Shown here: piece by piece, positions 7,354 through 17,199 of the stretch | How the letters are laid out: the number at the start of each line of letters is the position of its first letter | Numbering within the stretch: the stretch's first letter is position 1 | DNA from: Pseudomonadota bacterium | GTDB lineage: Bacteria; Pseudomonadota; Gammaproteobacteria; Steroidobacterales; Steroidobacteraceae | Length of the DNA stretch: 19,478 nucleotides | Direction: 5' to 3' | Assembly: GCA_003242685.1 (NCBI GenBank) | Contig: QGVD01000072.1 | Location: 1-19,478 of the forward strand | The notes under the pieces: model-generated | Database searches by the model: none | What the model saw: only the letters and a program-made list of their open reading frames with translations | What the model was told of the DNA's origin: nothing | Program-made: the position numbers and the translations under genes

Positions 7354-8168
7354 GCGATCCGCGCGCGGCGATCGCCGCGCTTCTCGATCTGATGGCGCGG
7401 CTGCGCGACCCGCAGTCCGGCTGCCCCTGGGATCGTGAGCAGACCTTCGAGACCATCGCGCCCTATACGCTGGAGGAGGCATACGAAGTCGCGGATGCGA
7501 TAGAGCGCAACGATCCGGAGCGCCTGCGCGACGAGCTCGGCGATCTGCTGTTCCAGGTCGTCTTCCATGCGCGCATGGCCGAAGAGCGCGGCTGGTTCGA
7601 CTTCGCCGCCGTCGCGGAAGGCATCCACGCGAAGCTCGTGCGGCGCCATCCGCACGTGTTCGCCGATGCGCGCTTCGCGAGCGCCGAGGAGCAGTCGCGC
7701 GCGTGGGAAGAACAGAAGGCGCGCGAGCGCGCGGCACGAGGCGCCGCGGACACGAGCGTGCTCGCGGACGTGCCGCGCGCGCTGCCGGCGCTCACGCGGG
7801 CCGCGAAGCTCGGGCGGCGGGCAGCGCGCGTCGGTTTCGACTGGCCGGACGCACGCGCGGTGCGCGAGAAGATCGACGAGGAGCTCGCGGAGATCGATGC
7901 GGAGCTCGCACGAGCCGGCGATTCCGGAGACACGTCTCACACGAGCGAGCGCGTGAGCGAGGAGATCGGCGATCTGCTCTTCTCGATCGTCAACTGGAGC
8001 CGGCACCTCGAGGTCGATCCCGAAGCGGCGCTGCGCGCGGCGAATGCGAAATTCGAGCGGCGCTTCCGCTTTATGGAGCGGCTCGCACGCGAGCGCGGCC
8101 TCGATCTCGAGCGGCTCGACGCGGAGGAGTGGGAGCGGCTGTGGGTCGCCGCGAAGCGCGGCGAATGA
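7350..8168 (+). CDS. mazG: Nucleoside triphosphate pyrophosphohydrolase MazG
   Basis: MazG converts (d)NTPs to NMPs plus pyrophosphate; in E. coli it has been linked to lowering ppGpp-related stress signals and removing aberrant nucleotides. The 272-residue protein has the two tandem all-alpha MazG domains. The first has LEEAYEVADAI (41-51) and DELGDLLFQVVFHARM (61-76). The second has EELAEIDAEL (177-186) and EEIGDLLFSIVNWSR (204-218), with the metal-binding ExxE/ExxD residues intact in both. The opening RLRDPQSGCPWDREQTF (18-34) is also diagnostic. ATG 7350 overlaps the preceding gene's stop by four bases (ATGA), and AGGAGA lies about eight bases upstream, so the pair is translationally coupled. 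An upstream in-frame start would only add residues from the overlap. Confidence 0.95.
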   Translation: MSDPRAAIAALLDLMARLRDPQSGCPWDREQTFETIAPYTLEEAYEVADAIERNDPERLRDELGDLLFQVVFHARMAEERGWFDFAAVAEGIHAKLVRRHPHVFADARFASAEEQSRAWEEQKARERAARGAADTSVLADVPRALPALTRAAKLGRRAARVGFDWPDARAVREKIDEELAEIDAELARAGDSGDTSHTSERVSEEIGDLLFSIVNWSRHLEVDPEAALRAANAKFERRFRFMERLARERGLDLERLDAEEWERLWVAAKRGE

Positions 8169-8301
8169 ACCGCACTTTCCGCCGGTACGGGGGTTCCGGC
8201 GTTCAGTAAGCATTCATGGTGTGCCTCTTATCGTCTCGTCCAAGCCGGCGGAGAAGCGGCGCGGGTGCGCCGGGCCGGCGGATCGGAACCGAGGAGGCAC
8301 C

Positions 8302-8901
8302 ATGTTCACCAAGGCAATGACCGGGCTCGCTGCCTGCGGCCTGTTGCTCGCGGCGCAGACTGCATCCGCAGGCCACGATCACTGGGGTCCCGGTAAGCAT
8401 CGAGGCCACCGGGAGACGGATTACGCGCGCGTGATCGACGTCGATCCCATCGTGCGCCAGGTGCGGGTGAGCGTGCCGAGGCGCGAGTGCTGGACCGAGA
8501 CCCGTTACGAGGAGATCGAGGCTCCGGCGACGGTGCGCACGCACGGTGCCGCGGGCTCGATGATCCTGGGAGGCATCATCGGCGCCGCGGTCGGTAATCA
8601 GATCGGCAGCGGCGACGGGCGCCGTGCCGCGACCGTCGCGGGCGCGATCATCGGCTCGGCGATCGGACACGACGTCGCCGAGCGGCGGGCCGCGCGCGCT
8701 CAGCCGGCCGCTTACTACACGGAGACGCGCCCGTACGAGGTCGAGCGCTGCAAGGTCAGCTATCAGGAGGAATACGAAGAGCGCATCGAGGGCTATCGCG
8801 TCACGTACGAGTACAACGGGCGCCGCTACACGACCCGTCTGCCGTACGATCCGGGCGATCGCATCCGGGTCAGCGTCGACGTGCGGCCGGAAGACTGCTA
8901 G
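8302..8901 (+). CDS. Secreted glycine-zipper 2TM domain protein
   Basis: Exported envelope protein of 199 residues, function unknown. A Sec signal peptide covers residues 1-23 (Lys4, hydrophobic core, cleavage after ASA). A basic/His-rich stretch follows, then VIDVDPIVRQVRVSVPRREC, which precedes the zipper in many homologues. The glycine zipper spans about 83-124, with repeated small residues (GGIIGAAVGNQIGSG and AGAIIGSAIG) forming two predicted membrane-inserting helices, as in SlyB/17-kDa-antigen proteins. The C-terminal part ends with YEYNGRRYTTRLPYDPGDRI and probably forms beta structure. Mature cysteines are at 63, 150 and 199. There is no lipobox at the cleavage site, so it is probably not a lipoprotein. 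ATG 8302 has a strong Shine-Dalgarno (GAGGAGG). It is monocistronic, closed by the hairpin at 8929. Confidence 0.88.
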   Translation: MFTKAMTGLAACGLLLAAQTASAGHDHWGPGKHRGHRETDYARVIDVDPIVRQVRVSVPRRECWTETRYEEIEAPATVRTHGAAGSMILGGIIGAAVGNQIGSGDGRRAATVAGAIIGSAIGHDVAERRAARAQPAAYYTETRPYEVERCKVSYQEEYEERIEGYRVTYEYNGRRYTTRLPYDPGDRIRVSVDVRPEDC

Positions 8902-8928
8902 TGCGGCGTTCCCCGGGAAGAAGCGAGA

Positions 8929-8966
8929 GGCTGCGGGCAGAGGCGACTCTGCCCGCAGCCGTATTT
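8929..8966 (+). terminator. Strong hairpin downstream of the glycine-zipper gene
   Basis: A perfect 14-bp inverted repeat has arms at 8929-8942 and 8947-8960 (GGCTGCGGGCAGAG and its complement). They enclose the four-base loop GCGA, a GNRA-type tetraloop. GTATTT follows, so the T-tract is short. It lies 27 bases past the stop codon and 61 bases before the next gene, as expected of a transcription terminator or an mRNA 3'-end stabiliser. Confidence 0.75.
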
Positions 8967-9021
8967 GGAGGTCGACAGTCGCACGGCGGGCGCACCGTGC
9001 GCTACGCTTGACGCCGTTCCC

Positions 9022-9324
9022 ATGACCGTCCGTGCGCTCATCCTCTGCATCGTGGCGTCCGCGCTGCTCGCGGCGGGCGGCAGCGCCGTGTCCGCGCAGG
9101 ATCGTCCGGGGCACTCGCGCGGGCACAGGCCCGCAGCCGAGGCGGCGGGCGCTTCGCTGGACGATGTCATCGCGCGTGTCGAGCGTCAGTATCGTGCGCG
9201 CGTCGTTCGCGCGGACGTGCGTGAGGAGAAGGGTCGCAAGGTCTACGTGCTGCGCCTGCTCGACGAGCGCTCGGGCCGGGTGTGGACCGTACGTGTCGAC
9301 GCCGAGAGCGGGCGCGTGCAGTAG
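9022..9324 (+). CDS. PepSY-domain periplasmic protein upstream of a two-component system
   Basis: Small exported protein of 100 residues. Residues 1-25 form a Sec signal peptide (R4, hydrophobic core, cleavage after VSA before Q26), followed by a charged linker. A single PepSY domain covers about 46-98: SLDDVIARVERQYRARVVRA, then KVYVLRLLDERSGRVWTVRVD, and the typical final GRVQ. PepSY domains occur in protease propeptides and in periplasmic inhibitors or modulators. It begins at ATG 9022, and its stop codon overlaps the Shine-Dalgarno of the response-regulator gene 11 bases downstream. That places it at the head of the phoP-phoQ-like operon. A role in tuning the kinase sensor domain is inference from context. 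Confidence 0.85.
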   Translation: MTVRALILCIVASALLAAGGSAVSAQDRPGHSRGHRPAAEAAGASLDDVIARVERQYRARVVRADVREEKGRKVYVLRLLDERSGRVWTVRVDAESGRVQ

Positions 9325-9335
9325 GAGTCGGGAAA

Positions 9336-10019
9336 GTGCGTGTGCTCGTGGTCGAGGACGAGGCGGGGCTGCGCGAGAGCCTGCGCACGCAGCTCGTCGA
9401 AGCGGGTTTCACCGTCGACGTGGCGCAGGACGGCGAGGAGGGGCTCTTCGCAGGGCTCGAGTTTCCCCTCGACGTCGCCATCATCGATCTCGGGCTGCCG
9501 AAACTTCCGGGGCTCGAGCTGATCAAGCGTCTGCGTGCCGAGGGGCGCACCTATCCCATCCTCATTCTCACCGCCCGCGACCGCTGGCAGGACAAGGTGG
9601 AGGGTCTGCAGGCGGGCGCGGACGACTACGTGGTCAAGCCGTTCCACTTCGAGGAAGTGCGCGCGCGTCTGCAGGCGCTGCTGCGCCGTGCCGGCGGGTG
9701 GGCGAGCCCGCAGCTCAAGTGCGGACCGATCGTTCTCGATACGCGTGCGCAGACCGTCACGGTCGAAGGCCGGCCGGTGGAGCTGACCACTTTCGAGTAC
9801 CGCATTCTCGAGCACCTCATGCTTCGGGCCGGCGAGGTGATCTCGAAGACCGAGCTCACCGAACGGCTCTACGACCAGGACTTCGAGCGCGACAGCAACG
9901 TCATCGAAGTCTTCATCGGCCGGCTGCGCCGCAAGCTCGATCCCGACGAGCGGCTGAAGCCCATCGAGACGCTGCGGGGCCGCGGCTATCGTCTCGCGCT
10001 CGCCCGTGAGCCCGCCTGA
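9336..10019 (+). CDS. OmpR-family response regulator, PhoP-like
   Basis: DNA-binding response regulator of 227 residues. The receiver domain (1-~115) has the acidic pair E7-D8, phosphoacceptor D51 in IIDLGLPKLPG, T79 in ILTAR and K101 in DDYVVKPFHFEEV. These positions are the same as in E. coli PhoP. The winged-helix effector domain (about 128-225) includes LTTFEYRILEHLMLRAGEVI and IEVFIGRLRRKLD, ending RGRGYRLALA. The GTG at 9336 starts exactly at the first beta strand (VRVLVVEDE) and follows TAGGAGT at a suitable distance; longer readings would add PepSY-gene sequence. It overlaps the kinase gene by 14 bases. PhoP-like by sequence; whether it senses Mg2+ or cationic peptides cannot be judged here. 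Confidence 0.93.
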   Translation: MRVLVVEDEAGLRESLRTQLVEAGFTVDVAQDGEEGLFAGLEFPLDVAIIDLGLPKLPGLELIKRLRAEGRTYPILILTARDRWQDKVEGLQAGADDYVVKPFHFEEVRARLQALLRRAGGWASPQLKCGPIVLDTRAQTVTVEGRPVELTTFEYRILEHLMLRAGEVISKTELTERLYDQDFERDSNVIEVFIGRLRRKLDPDERLKPIETLRGRGYRLALAREPA

Positions 10020-11421
10020 GCGGAACGATCGTCCTGCCGTGCATTCGCTCAGCCGGCGCCTGCTCGTCTCGGTGTCGGTGCCGCTCGTGCTGTTCTTCGG
10101 CCTCACGATCGCGGTGCTCGATTCGAGCTTCCGCGAGCTCTCGGACCGCACGCTGCGCGATCTGCTCGAAGCGCAGATGGTCGCGCTCATCGCGGCGGCC
10201 GAGCCGCAGGAGGACGGCGCGGTCGTGCCGCTCGAGCGCAGTCTCGACTCGCGGCTCGCAACGCCCGGCTCGGGGCTCTACGCGCAGATCCGCGTGCCCG
10301 GCAGCGAAATGGCCTGGCGCTCGCCGTCCACCGCGGGCGCGTTCGTCGATTTCGGGCCGCCGCTCGCGCCGGGGGAGAACCGCTTCTCGCGCACGGTGCT
10401 GCCCGACGGCACGCGCATCGCGATCGCAAGCCGCGGCATCGCATTCGAAGACGAGGCGCAGACCAGTCAGAACCTGACGTTCAGCGTCGCGACGAGCATG
10501 GAGCCGTACGAGGAGCAGCTCTGGCGCTTCCGCCGGCGGCTCTTCGGATGGTTCACGGGGCTGACGTTTCTCCTCCTCACGACGCTGGGTGTGCTGCTGC
10601 GCTGGGTGCTGACACCGGTGCGGCGTCTCGAGCGGGAGATCAACGCGGTCGAGTCCGGCGAGCGCGAGACGCTGGGCGACGGCTATCCGCGGGAGCTGGC
10701 AGGCGTCGCCAGCAATCTCAATACACTGCTCATCGGCGAGCGCCGCCGCGTCGCACGCTATCGCGACACGCTGGGCAACCTTGCGCACAGTCTGAAGACA
10801 CCGCTCGCCGTCATGCGCTCGAGCCTCGGGGCAGCTCCACCTGCCGTGCGTGCGGCGCTCGATCAGGAGATCGACCGCATGACGGGCATCATCGAGCACC
10901 AGCTCAAGCGCGCGGCATCGGGAGGCGCGCTCCTCGGTCAGACGCCCGTCGAAGTCGCGCCCGTGGCGACGGAGCTGCGTGCGGCGCTTCTCAAGGTATA
11001 CGGCCGTAAGGATCTGTCACTGGAGCTCGCGATCGCTCCGGGCGCGCAGTTCGTCGGTGACCGCGACGACTTCACGGAGATGCTCGGGAATCTCCTCGAC
11101 AACGCGTGCAAGTGGTGCCGCAGCCGCGTGCGAGTGAGCGTATCGAACGTGGAAACTCCCGCCGGCCGCCGCGAGCTGCATCTCGTCGTCGAGGATGATG
11201 GTCCTGGAATCTCCGCGGAGGATCGCGCGAGGGTTCTGGAAAGAGGCGTACGTGCCGATGAGAAGGTTCCGGGGCACGGACTCGGCCTCGCGATGGTCCG
11301 CGACACCGTGGAGCTCTACGGCGGGAGTCTGCAGCTCGAGACGTCCGAGCTCGGCGGCGCACGCGTTTCGCTGCGCCTCCCGGGAGGACTGGTCCCATCC
11401 GCACCTCGCAGCGCACGATAG
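10006..11421 (+). CDS. Membrane sensor histidine kinase, PhoQ-like
   Basis: Partner kinase of 471 residues. Two transmembrane helices (about 17-38 and 181-200) frame a periplasmic sensor domain of roughly 140 residues. A HAMP-like linker starts at LTPVRRLEREINAVESGE. The dimerisation helix carries H261 in LAHSLKTPLAVM, the PhoQ-type H-box. ATPase motifs follow: N-box GNLLDNACKWC, G1 DDGPGIS and G2 GHGLGLAMV. The GTG at 10006 starts within the last codons of the regulator gene (14-base overlap), consistent with translational coupling. The sensor domain is not obviously acidic-patch rich as in enterobacterial PhoQ, so the ligand may differ. The convergent aldehyde dehydrogenase gene ends 64 bases downstream. 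Confidence 0.93.
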   Translation: MSPPERNDRPAVHSLSRRLLVSVSVPLVLFFGLTIAVLDSSFRELSDRTLRDLLEAQMVALIAAAEPQEDGAVVPLERSLDSRLATPGSGLYAQIRVPGSEMAWRSPSTAGAFVDFGPPLAPGENRFSRTVLPDGTRIAIASRGIAFEDEAQTSQNLTFSVATSMEPYEEQLWRFRRRLFGWFTGLTFLLLTTLGVLLRWVLTPVRRLEREINAVESGERETLGDGYPRELAGVASNLNTLLIGERRRVARYRDTLGNLAHSLKTPLAVMRSSLGAAPPAVRAALDQEIDRMTGIIEHQLKRAASGGALLGQTPVEVAPVATELRAALLKVYGRKDLSLELAIAPGAQFVGDRDDFTEMLGNLLDNACKWCRSRVRVSVSNVETPAGRRELHLVVEDDGPGISAEDRARVLERGVRADEKVPGHGLGLAMVRDTVELYGGSLQLETSELGGARVSLRLPGGLVPSAPRSAR

Positions 11422-11485
11422 TCCGACTCCGCGAAGTGCGGAGAAGGACTGCTGGTTCGCGCGGCCTGAGAACGCGGAGCCGCGA
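11422..11485. other. Convergent intergenic region with weak inverted repeats
   Basis: This 64-base gap separates the ends of the plus-strand kinase gene and the minus-strand aldehyde dehydrogenase gene. Two short GC-rich inverted repeats are visible: CTCCGC/GCGGAG at 11427-11443 with a 5-base loop, and CGCGGC/GCCGCG at 11460-11484 with a 13-base loop. Neither has a T-tract. They may help end transcription from both sides, but this is weak evidence. Confidence 0.3.
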
Positions 11486-13024
11486 TCAGTCGCCCAGCCT
11501 GAACTCGATTCCCTGCGCGAGAGGCAGCTCGCGGCTCCAGTTGATGGTATTCGTCTGGCGGCGCATGTACGCCTTCCAGGCGTCTGAGCCAGACTCGCGG
11601 CCGCCTCCCGTGTCCTTCTCGCCCCCGAAAGCGCCGCCGATCTCCGCGCCCGAAGTTCCGATGTTGATGTTCGCGATGCCGCAGTCGCTGCCGCTCGCCG
11701 AGAGGAAGAGCTCCGCGTGGCGCAGCCGCTCGGTGAAGAGCGCGGAGGAGAGGCCGTACGCCGTCTGGTTCTGCAGCTCGATGGCCTCCTCCAGGGACTG
11801 CACGCGGATCAGATAGAGGATCGGTGCGAAGGTTTCCTTCTGCACGATCGGCCAGTCGTTGCGCGCGCGGACGATCGTGGGCTCGACGAAATGGCCGGGT
11901 CCGGGCAGGACGCGGCCGCCGCAGATCACTTCGCCGCCGGCCTCGCGGATCGCCCGCAGCGCAGCCTCGTAGTTCTCGACCGCGCGCCCGTCGATGAGCG
12001 GCCCCATGAGCGTGCCGGGATCGAGCGGATCGCCGATGCGCACCTGCCGGTAGGCATGCAGGAGCCGGCGCTCCAGCTCTTCGTACCGCGAGGTGTGAAC
12101 GAACACGCGCCGCGTCGTCGTGCAGCGCTGCCCAGCCGTTCCGACGGCTCCGAACACGATCGCCGGCACGGCGAGATCGAGATCCGCGGTTTCGTCCACG
12201 ATCACCGCGTTGTTACCGCCGAGCTCGAGGAGACTCTTGCCGAGCCGCGCGGCGACGCGCTCCGCCACTTTGCGCCCGACCGCTGTGGATCCTGTGAAGG
12301 ACACGAGCGCGACGCGCCGGTCGTCGACGAAACGCGTGGCGAGCTCCGTGCCTGCATCGATGAAGAGCTGGAAGATCGGCGGAAAGCCGTGCGCCTGCAT
12401 CACACGGTTGCAGAGGTGCTGGACCGCGAGCGCCGTGAGCGGCGTCTTCGGCGAAGGCTTCCACACCGAGACGTTGCCGCAGACCGCCGCCAGGAGTGCG
12501 TTCCACGACCAGACGGCGACCGGGAAATTGAACGCGGTGATGATCCCGACGACGCCGAGCGGATGCCACTGCTCGTACATCCGGTGCTGCGGCCGCTCCG
12601 AATGCATCGTCCGGCCGTACAGCATGCGCGACTGTCCGACGGCGAAGTCGGCGATGTCGATCATCTCCTGCACTTCGCCGAGTCCCTCGGTGAGGATCTT
12701 GCCGTTCTCGAGAGTCACGAGTGTGCCGAGATCATGCTTGTTGCGGCGGAGCTCCTCACCGATGAGACGTACGGCCTCGCCGCGCTTCGGCGCGGGCACG
12801 AGCTTCCACTGCGCCGCCGTCTCGACGGCCGACCGCATCACGGCCTCGTAGTCCTCCGCGGTCGCCGCGCGCACGCGGGCGATGAGTTCGCCCGTCGCCG
12901 GATTGCGCACCTCGATCACCTCGCCGCGCGAGGTGCTCGACCACCCGGCGCCGGACCACGCGCCGGGGTTCTCTTCCTGAAGGCCCAGACGGTGCAGCAG
13001 GGCGTTCACGTCGATACGGCTCAT
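11486..13024 (-). CDS. ALDH7-type L-aminoadipate-semialdehyde (piperideine-6-carboxylate) dehydrogenase
   Basis: NAD(P)+-dependent aldehyde dehydrogenase of 512 residues, most like the ALDH7A1/antiquitin and bacterial AASADH group. These enzymes oxidise 2-aminoadipate-6-semialdehyde (in equilibrium with piperideine-6-carboxylate) to 2-aminoadipate. Visible features are FNFPVAVWSWN (166-176), the coenzyme-fold FTGSTAVGRKVA (243-254), the base E267 in LLELGGNNAVIV, and nucleophile C301 in GTAGQRCTTTRRVF, the family-specific form of the active-site motif. The ATG at 13024 overlaps the stop codon of the upstream dehydrogenase gene by four bases (ATGA) and has AAAGGAGT at 13038-13031. The in-frame sequence further upstream is antisense to nothing useful and lies inside the neighbouring gene. 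Pairing with a lysine/saccharopine dehydrogenase-family gene strengthens the substrate assignment. Confidence 0.9.
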   Translation of the reverse strand: MSRIDVNALLHRLGLQEENPGAWSGAGWSSTSRGEVIEVRNPATGELIARVRAATAEDYEAVMRSAVETAAQWKLVPAPKRGEAVRLIGEELRRNKHDLGTLVTLENGKILTEGLGEVQEMIDIADFAVGQSRMLYGRTMHSERPQHRMYEQWHPLGVVGIITAFNFPVAVWSWNALLAAVCGNVSVWKPSPKTPLTALAVQHLCNRVMQAHGFPPIFQLFIDAGTELATRFVDDRRVALVSFTGSTAVGRKVAERVAARLGKSLLELGGNNAVIVDETADLDLAVPAIVFGAVGTAGQRCTTTRRVFVHTSRYEELERRLLHAYRQVRIGDPLDPGTLMGPLIDGRAVENYEAALRAIREAGGEVICGGRVLPGPGHFVEPTIVRARNDWPIVQKETFAPILYLIRVQSLEEAIELQNQTAYGLSSALFTERLRHAELFLSASGSDCGIANINIGTSGAEIGGAFGGEKDTGGGRESGSDAWKAYMRRQTNTINWSRELPLAQGIEFRLGD

Positions 13025-14193
13025 GGGCTGACTCCTTTCAGCCGGCGCTGACGGCCGGCACGTCCGGACACGACGAGCTCCGCGGAGACTTCCTTCGTGA
13101 CTCCCGAGGCGTAGTAGCGGCCGAAGCGGTTCTCGAGAACGTCCTTGAGGCGGAACCGCTCCTGCGGCACGAATCCCCGGTAGCGCTCGGGCTCGTGCAG
13201 CACCAGGTCGACGACCGAGCAGATGCCCGCAGCCGTCGTCACCTGGATCGCCGACCACAGCCGTCCGGCGATCACCTGCGGATACACCTTGTTGACGTAG
13301 TTCTCCTCGCGCAGCTCGCCGTCCTGCGTTCCGGTGACCGCCGCGTAGATGATCACCACGTCCTGCAGCGTCTGCGGCACGGCATTCTCGAGGATGCGTT
13401 TCAGCGTCGCCCGGTCGTGATTGAGCTTGAGGTCGTTCATCAGCAGCCGCATCTGCTGACAGTGACCCGGGTAGCGGATGGTCTTGTAGTTCATCGACTC
13501 GCAGCGGCTGCCGTAGGTTTCCGCGAGCGAGCCCAGACCTCCCGAGGTGTTGAAGGCCTCGTACAGGGTTCCGTCGATCTCGATCTCCTCGAGCCCCTCG
13601 AGCGGCGCAACCTCGACGAGCCGGCCGTCGACGATCGCCTGGCAGGGATTACCGTACTCGTTGATCAGACCCTCGGTGGACCACGTCAGGGAGTACTTGA
13701 GGACGTTGTTGGGATGCTGGGGCAGGGCTCCGACCCTCAGCTTCACCGCCCGCAGCTCGTCGAAGTGCGTGATGAGCTCGTGTGCCGCGATGCTGATGAA
13801 GCCCGGCGCGAGCCCGCACTGGGGCACGAACGCCTGCGGCGCGCCGTCCGCGATCCGGCGCACGGCGCGTGTGACCTCCACGTCCTCGGTCAGATCGAAA
13901 TAGTGCGTGCCGGCCTGCCGCGCGCACTCGGCGACCGCGACGTTGCAGTAGTAGGGAAGGCTCGAGATGACGGCGTCCACCGGATGCGTCTCCAGGTGGC
14001 GCAGCAGTGCCGCCTTGTCGCGGGCGTCCAGCGCGAACGCGCGCAGGTGGGGCAGGCCGTGGGCCTTCACGACCGCTTCGGCCGTTCCGCCGTCCACGTC
14101 GGCGAGCTGCACGTCGTATCTGCCCGACTCGCCGAGCAGCCCGCTGATGAGCGCGCCGATCTTTCCGGCGCCGAGTATGAGCACCCGATGCAT
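13021..14193 (-). CDS. Lysine 6-dehydrogenase / saccharopine dehydrogenase-family oxidoreductase
   Basis: NAD(P)-dependent dehydrogenase of 390 residues. A Rossmann nucleotide-binding motif sits at the N-terminus (GAGKIG, residues 8-13). The C-terminal domain is of the saccharopine-dehydrogenase type, with GLAPGFISIAAHELI, STEGLINEYGNP, EAFNTSGGLGSLAETY and YKTIRYPGHCQQMRLL. The layout and these stretches resemble Geobacillus L-lysine 6-dehydrogenase as I remember it. That enzyme makes 2-aminoadipate-6-semialdehyde from lysine; a saccharopine-cleaving activity is the main alternative. ATG 14193 is chosen over GTG 14211 and ATG 14205 because GGAGG lies five bases before it and the protein then starts directly at the first Rossmann strand. 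It is translationally coupled to the ALDH7-type gene, giving a plausible two-step route from lysine to aminoadipate. Confidence 0.85.
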   Translation of the reverse strand: MHRVLILGAGKIGALISGLLGESGRYDVQLADVDGGTAEAVVKAHGLPHLRAFALDARDKAALLRHLETHPVDAVISSLPYYCNVAVAECARQAGTHYFDLTEDVEVTRAVRRIADGAPQAFVPQCGLAPGFISIAAHELITHFDELRAVKLRVGALPQHPNNVLKYSLTWSTEGLINEYGNPCQAIVDGRLVEVAPLEGLEEIEIDGTLYEAFNTSGGLGSLAETYGSRCESMNYKTIRYPGHCQQMRLLMNDLKLNHDRATLKRILENAVPQTLQDVVIIYAAVTGTQDGELREENYVNKVYPQVIAGRLWSAIQVTTAAGICSVVDLVLHEPERYRGFVPQERFRLKDVLENRFGRYYASGVTKEVSAELVVSGRAGRQRRLKGVSP

Positions 14194-14198
14194 CGAGG

Positions 14199-14203
14199 CC
14201 TCC
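14199..14203 (-). promoter_or_regulatory. Ribosome-binding site that decides the start of the lysine-dehydrogenase-like gene
   Basis: GGAGG on the minus strand lies five bases before ATG 14193. It falls inside the reading frame of the two longer start choices (14211, 14205), so it favours the short form. Confidence 0.7.
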
Positions 14204-14208
14204 ATCCG

Positions 14209-14225
14209 CACGGAACCGGTCCGTG
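14209..14225. repeat. Inverted repeat upstream of the lysine-dehydrogenase-like gene (possible operator or leader hairpin)
   Basis: CACGGA-ACCGG-TCCGTG is a 6-bp dyad with a 5-base centre, placed 15 bases before the ATG and just upstream of the ribosome-binding site. It could be an operator for an unseen regulator or a small hairpin controlling translation. A single short dyad in GC-rich DNA may also be chance. Confidence 0.3.
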
Positions 14226-14322
14226 GCGGTCATTGTGCTTCCTCGTGGTGCGCGGAGCCACCCGACCGCGACCGCGCGTCGGGGTCGCCGGCCCGCCGGC
14301 AGCCGTCGCGGGAACTACCGCT

Positions 14323-14352
14323 TTGCCCGCATGGCGCCTGCTCATGTAGCAT
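14323..14352 (+). promoter_or_regulatory. Candidate promoter for the DAHP synthase gene
   Basis: TTGCCC (14323-14328) and TAGCAT (14347-14352) are 18 bases apart. The start codon at 14362 follows the -10-like box after nine bases and no Shine-Dalgarno is visible in between. If real, the mRNA would be leaderless or nearly so. The rest of the 168-base divergent gap (14194-14361) holds only the dyad at 14209 and GC-rich sequence without other clear signals. Confidence 0.35.
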
Positions 14353-14361
14353 CCACTCGAT

Positions 14362-15729
<1,368 letters not shown>

Positions 15730-15753
15730 ACGCGGGCGGTCGCGAGCAGTTCG

Positions 15754-15791
15754 CTCTTCCCGTCAGGGCATGGGAAGAGTTGTTCTCATTT
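15754..15791 (+). terminator. Hairpin with T-rich tail after the DAHP synthase gene
   Basis: CTCTTCCC (15754-15761) pairs with GGGAAGAG (15772-15779). A wobble pair and an A-T pair can be added inside, leaving a 6-base loop. TTGTTCTCATTT follows directly. This is a moderate intrinsic terminator that would separate the DAHP synthase transcript from icd. Confidence 0.5.
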
Positions 15792-15823
15792 CCATACCGG
15801 TTCACGCCTGCCGCGCAGCCATA

Positions 15824-15864
15824 CGTAATGTCACGCAAGGCGCGGGCGGGCGTGAGGGTACAAT
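15824..15864 (+). promoter_or_regulatory. Region with -10-like boxes before icd
   Basis: TACAAT at 15859-15864 lies six bases before the icd ATG, which would give a leaderless mRNA. CGTAAT at 15824-15829 with TTCACG at 15801-15806 (17-base spacing) is an alternative that leaves a leader containing GAGGG. Neither has a consensus -35 box, so the choice is open. Confidence 0.3.
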
Positions 15865-15870
15865 TGCGCC

Positions 15871-17191
<1,321 letters not shown>

Positions 17192-17199
<8 letters not shown>

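Noticed and set aside
8180..8201. 6-bp inverted repeat CGCCGG/CCGGCG just after mazG as a terminator.
   Set aside because: Short stem, 10-base loop and no T-tract; expected by chance at this GC content. The rest of the 133-base gap to the glycine-zipper gene shows no convincing promoter either.
11717..13051. 444-residue plus-strand open frame opposite the ALDH7-type gene.
   Set aside because: Antisense shadow; the minus strand carries all ALDH active-site motifs.
13021..14193. Carboxynorspermidine or homospermidine synthase as the identity of the dehydrogenase.
   Set aside because: Those belong to the same superfamily, but the conserved stretches and the ALDH7 partner fit lysine/saccharopine dehydrogenase better; left as a refutation test.
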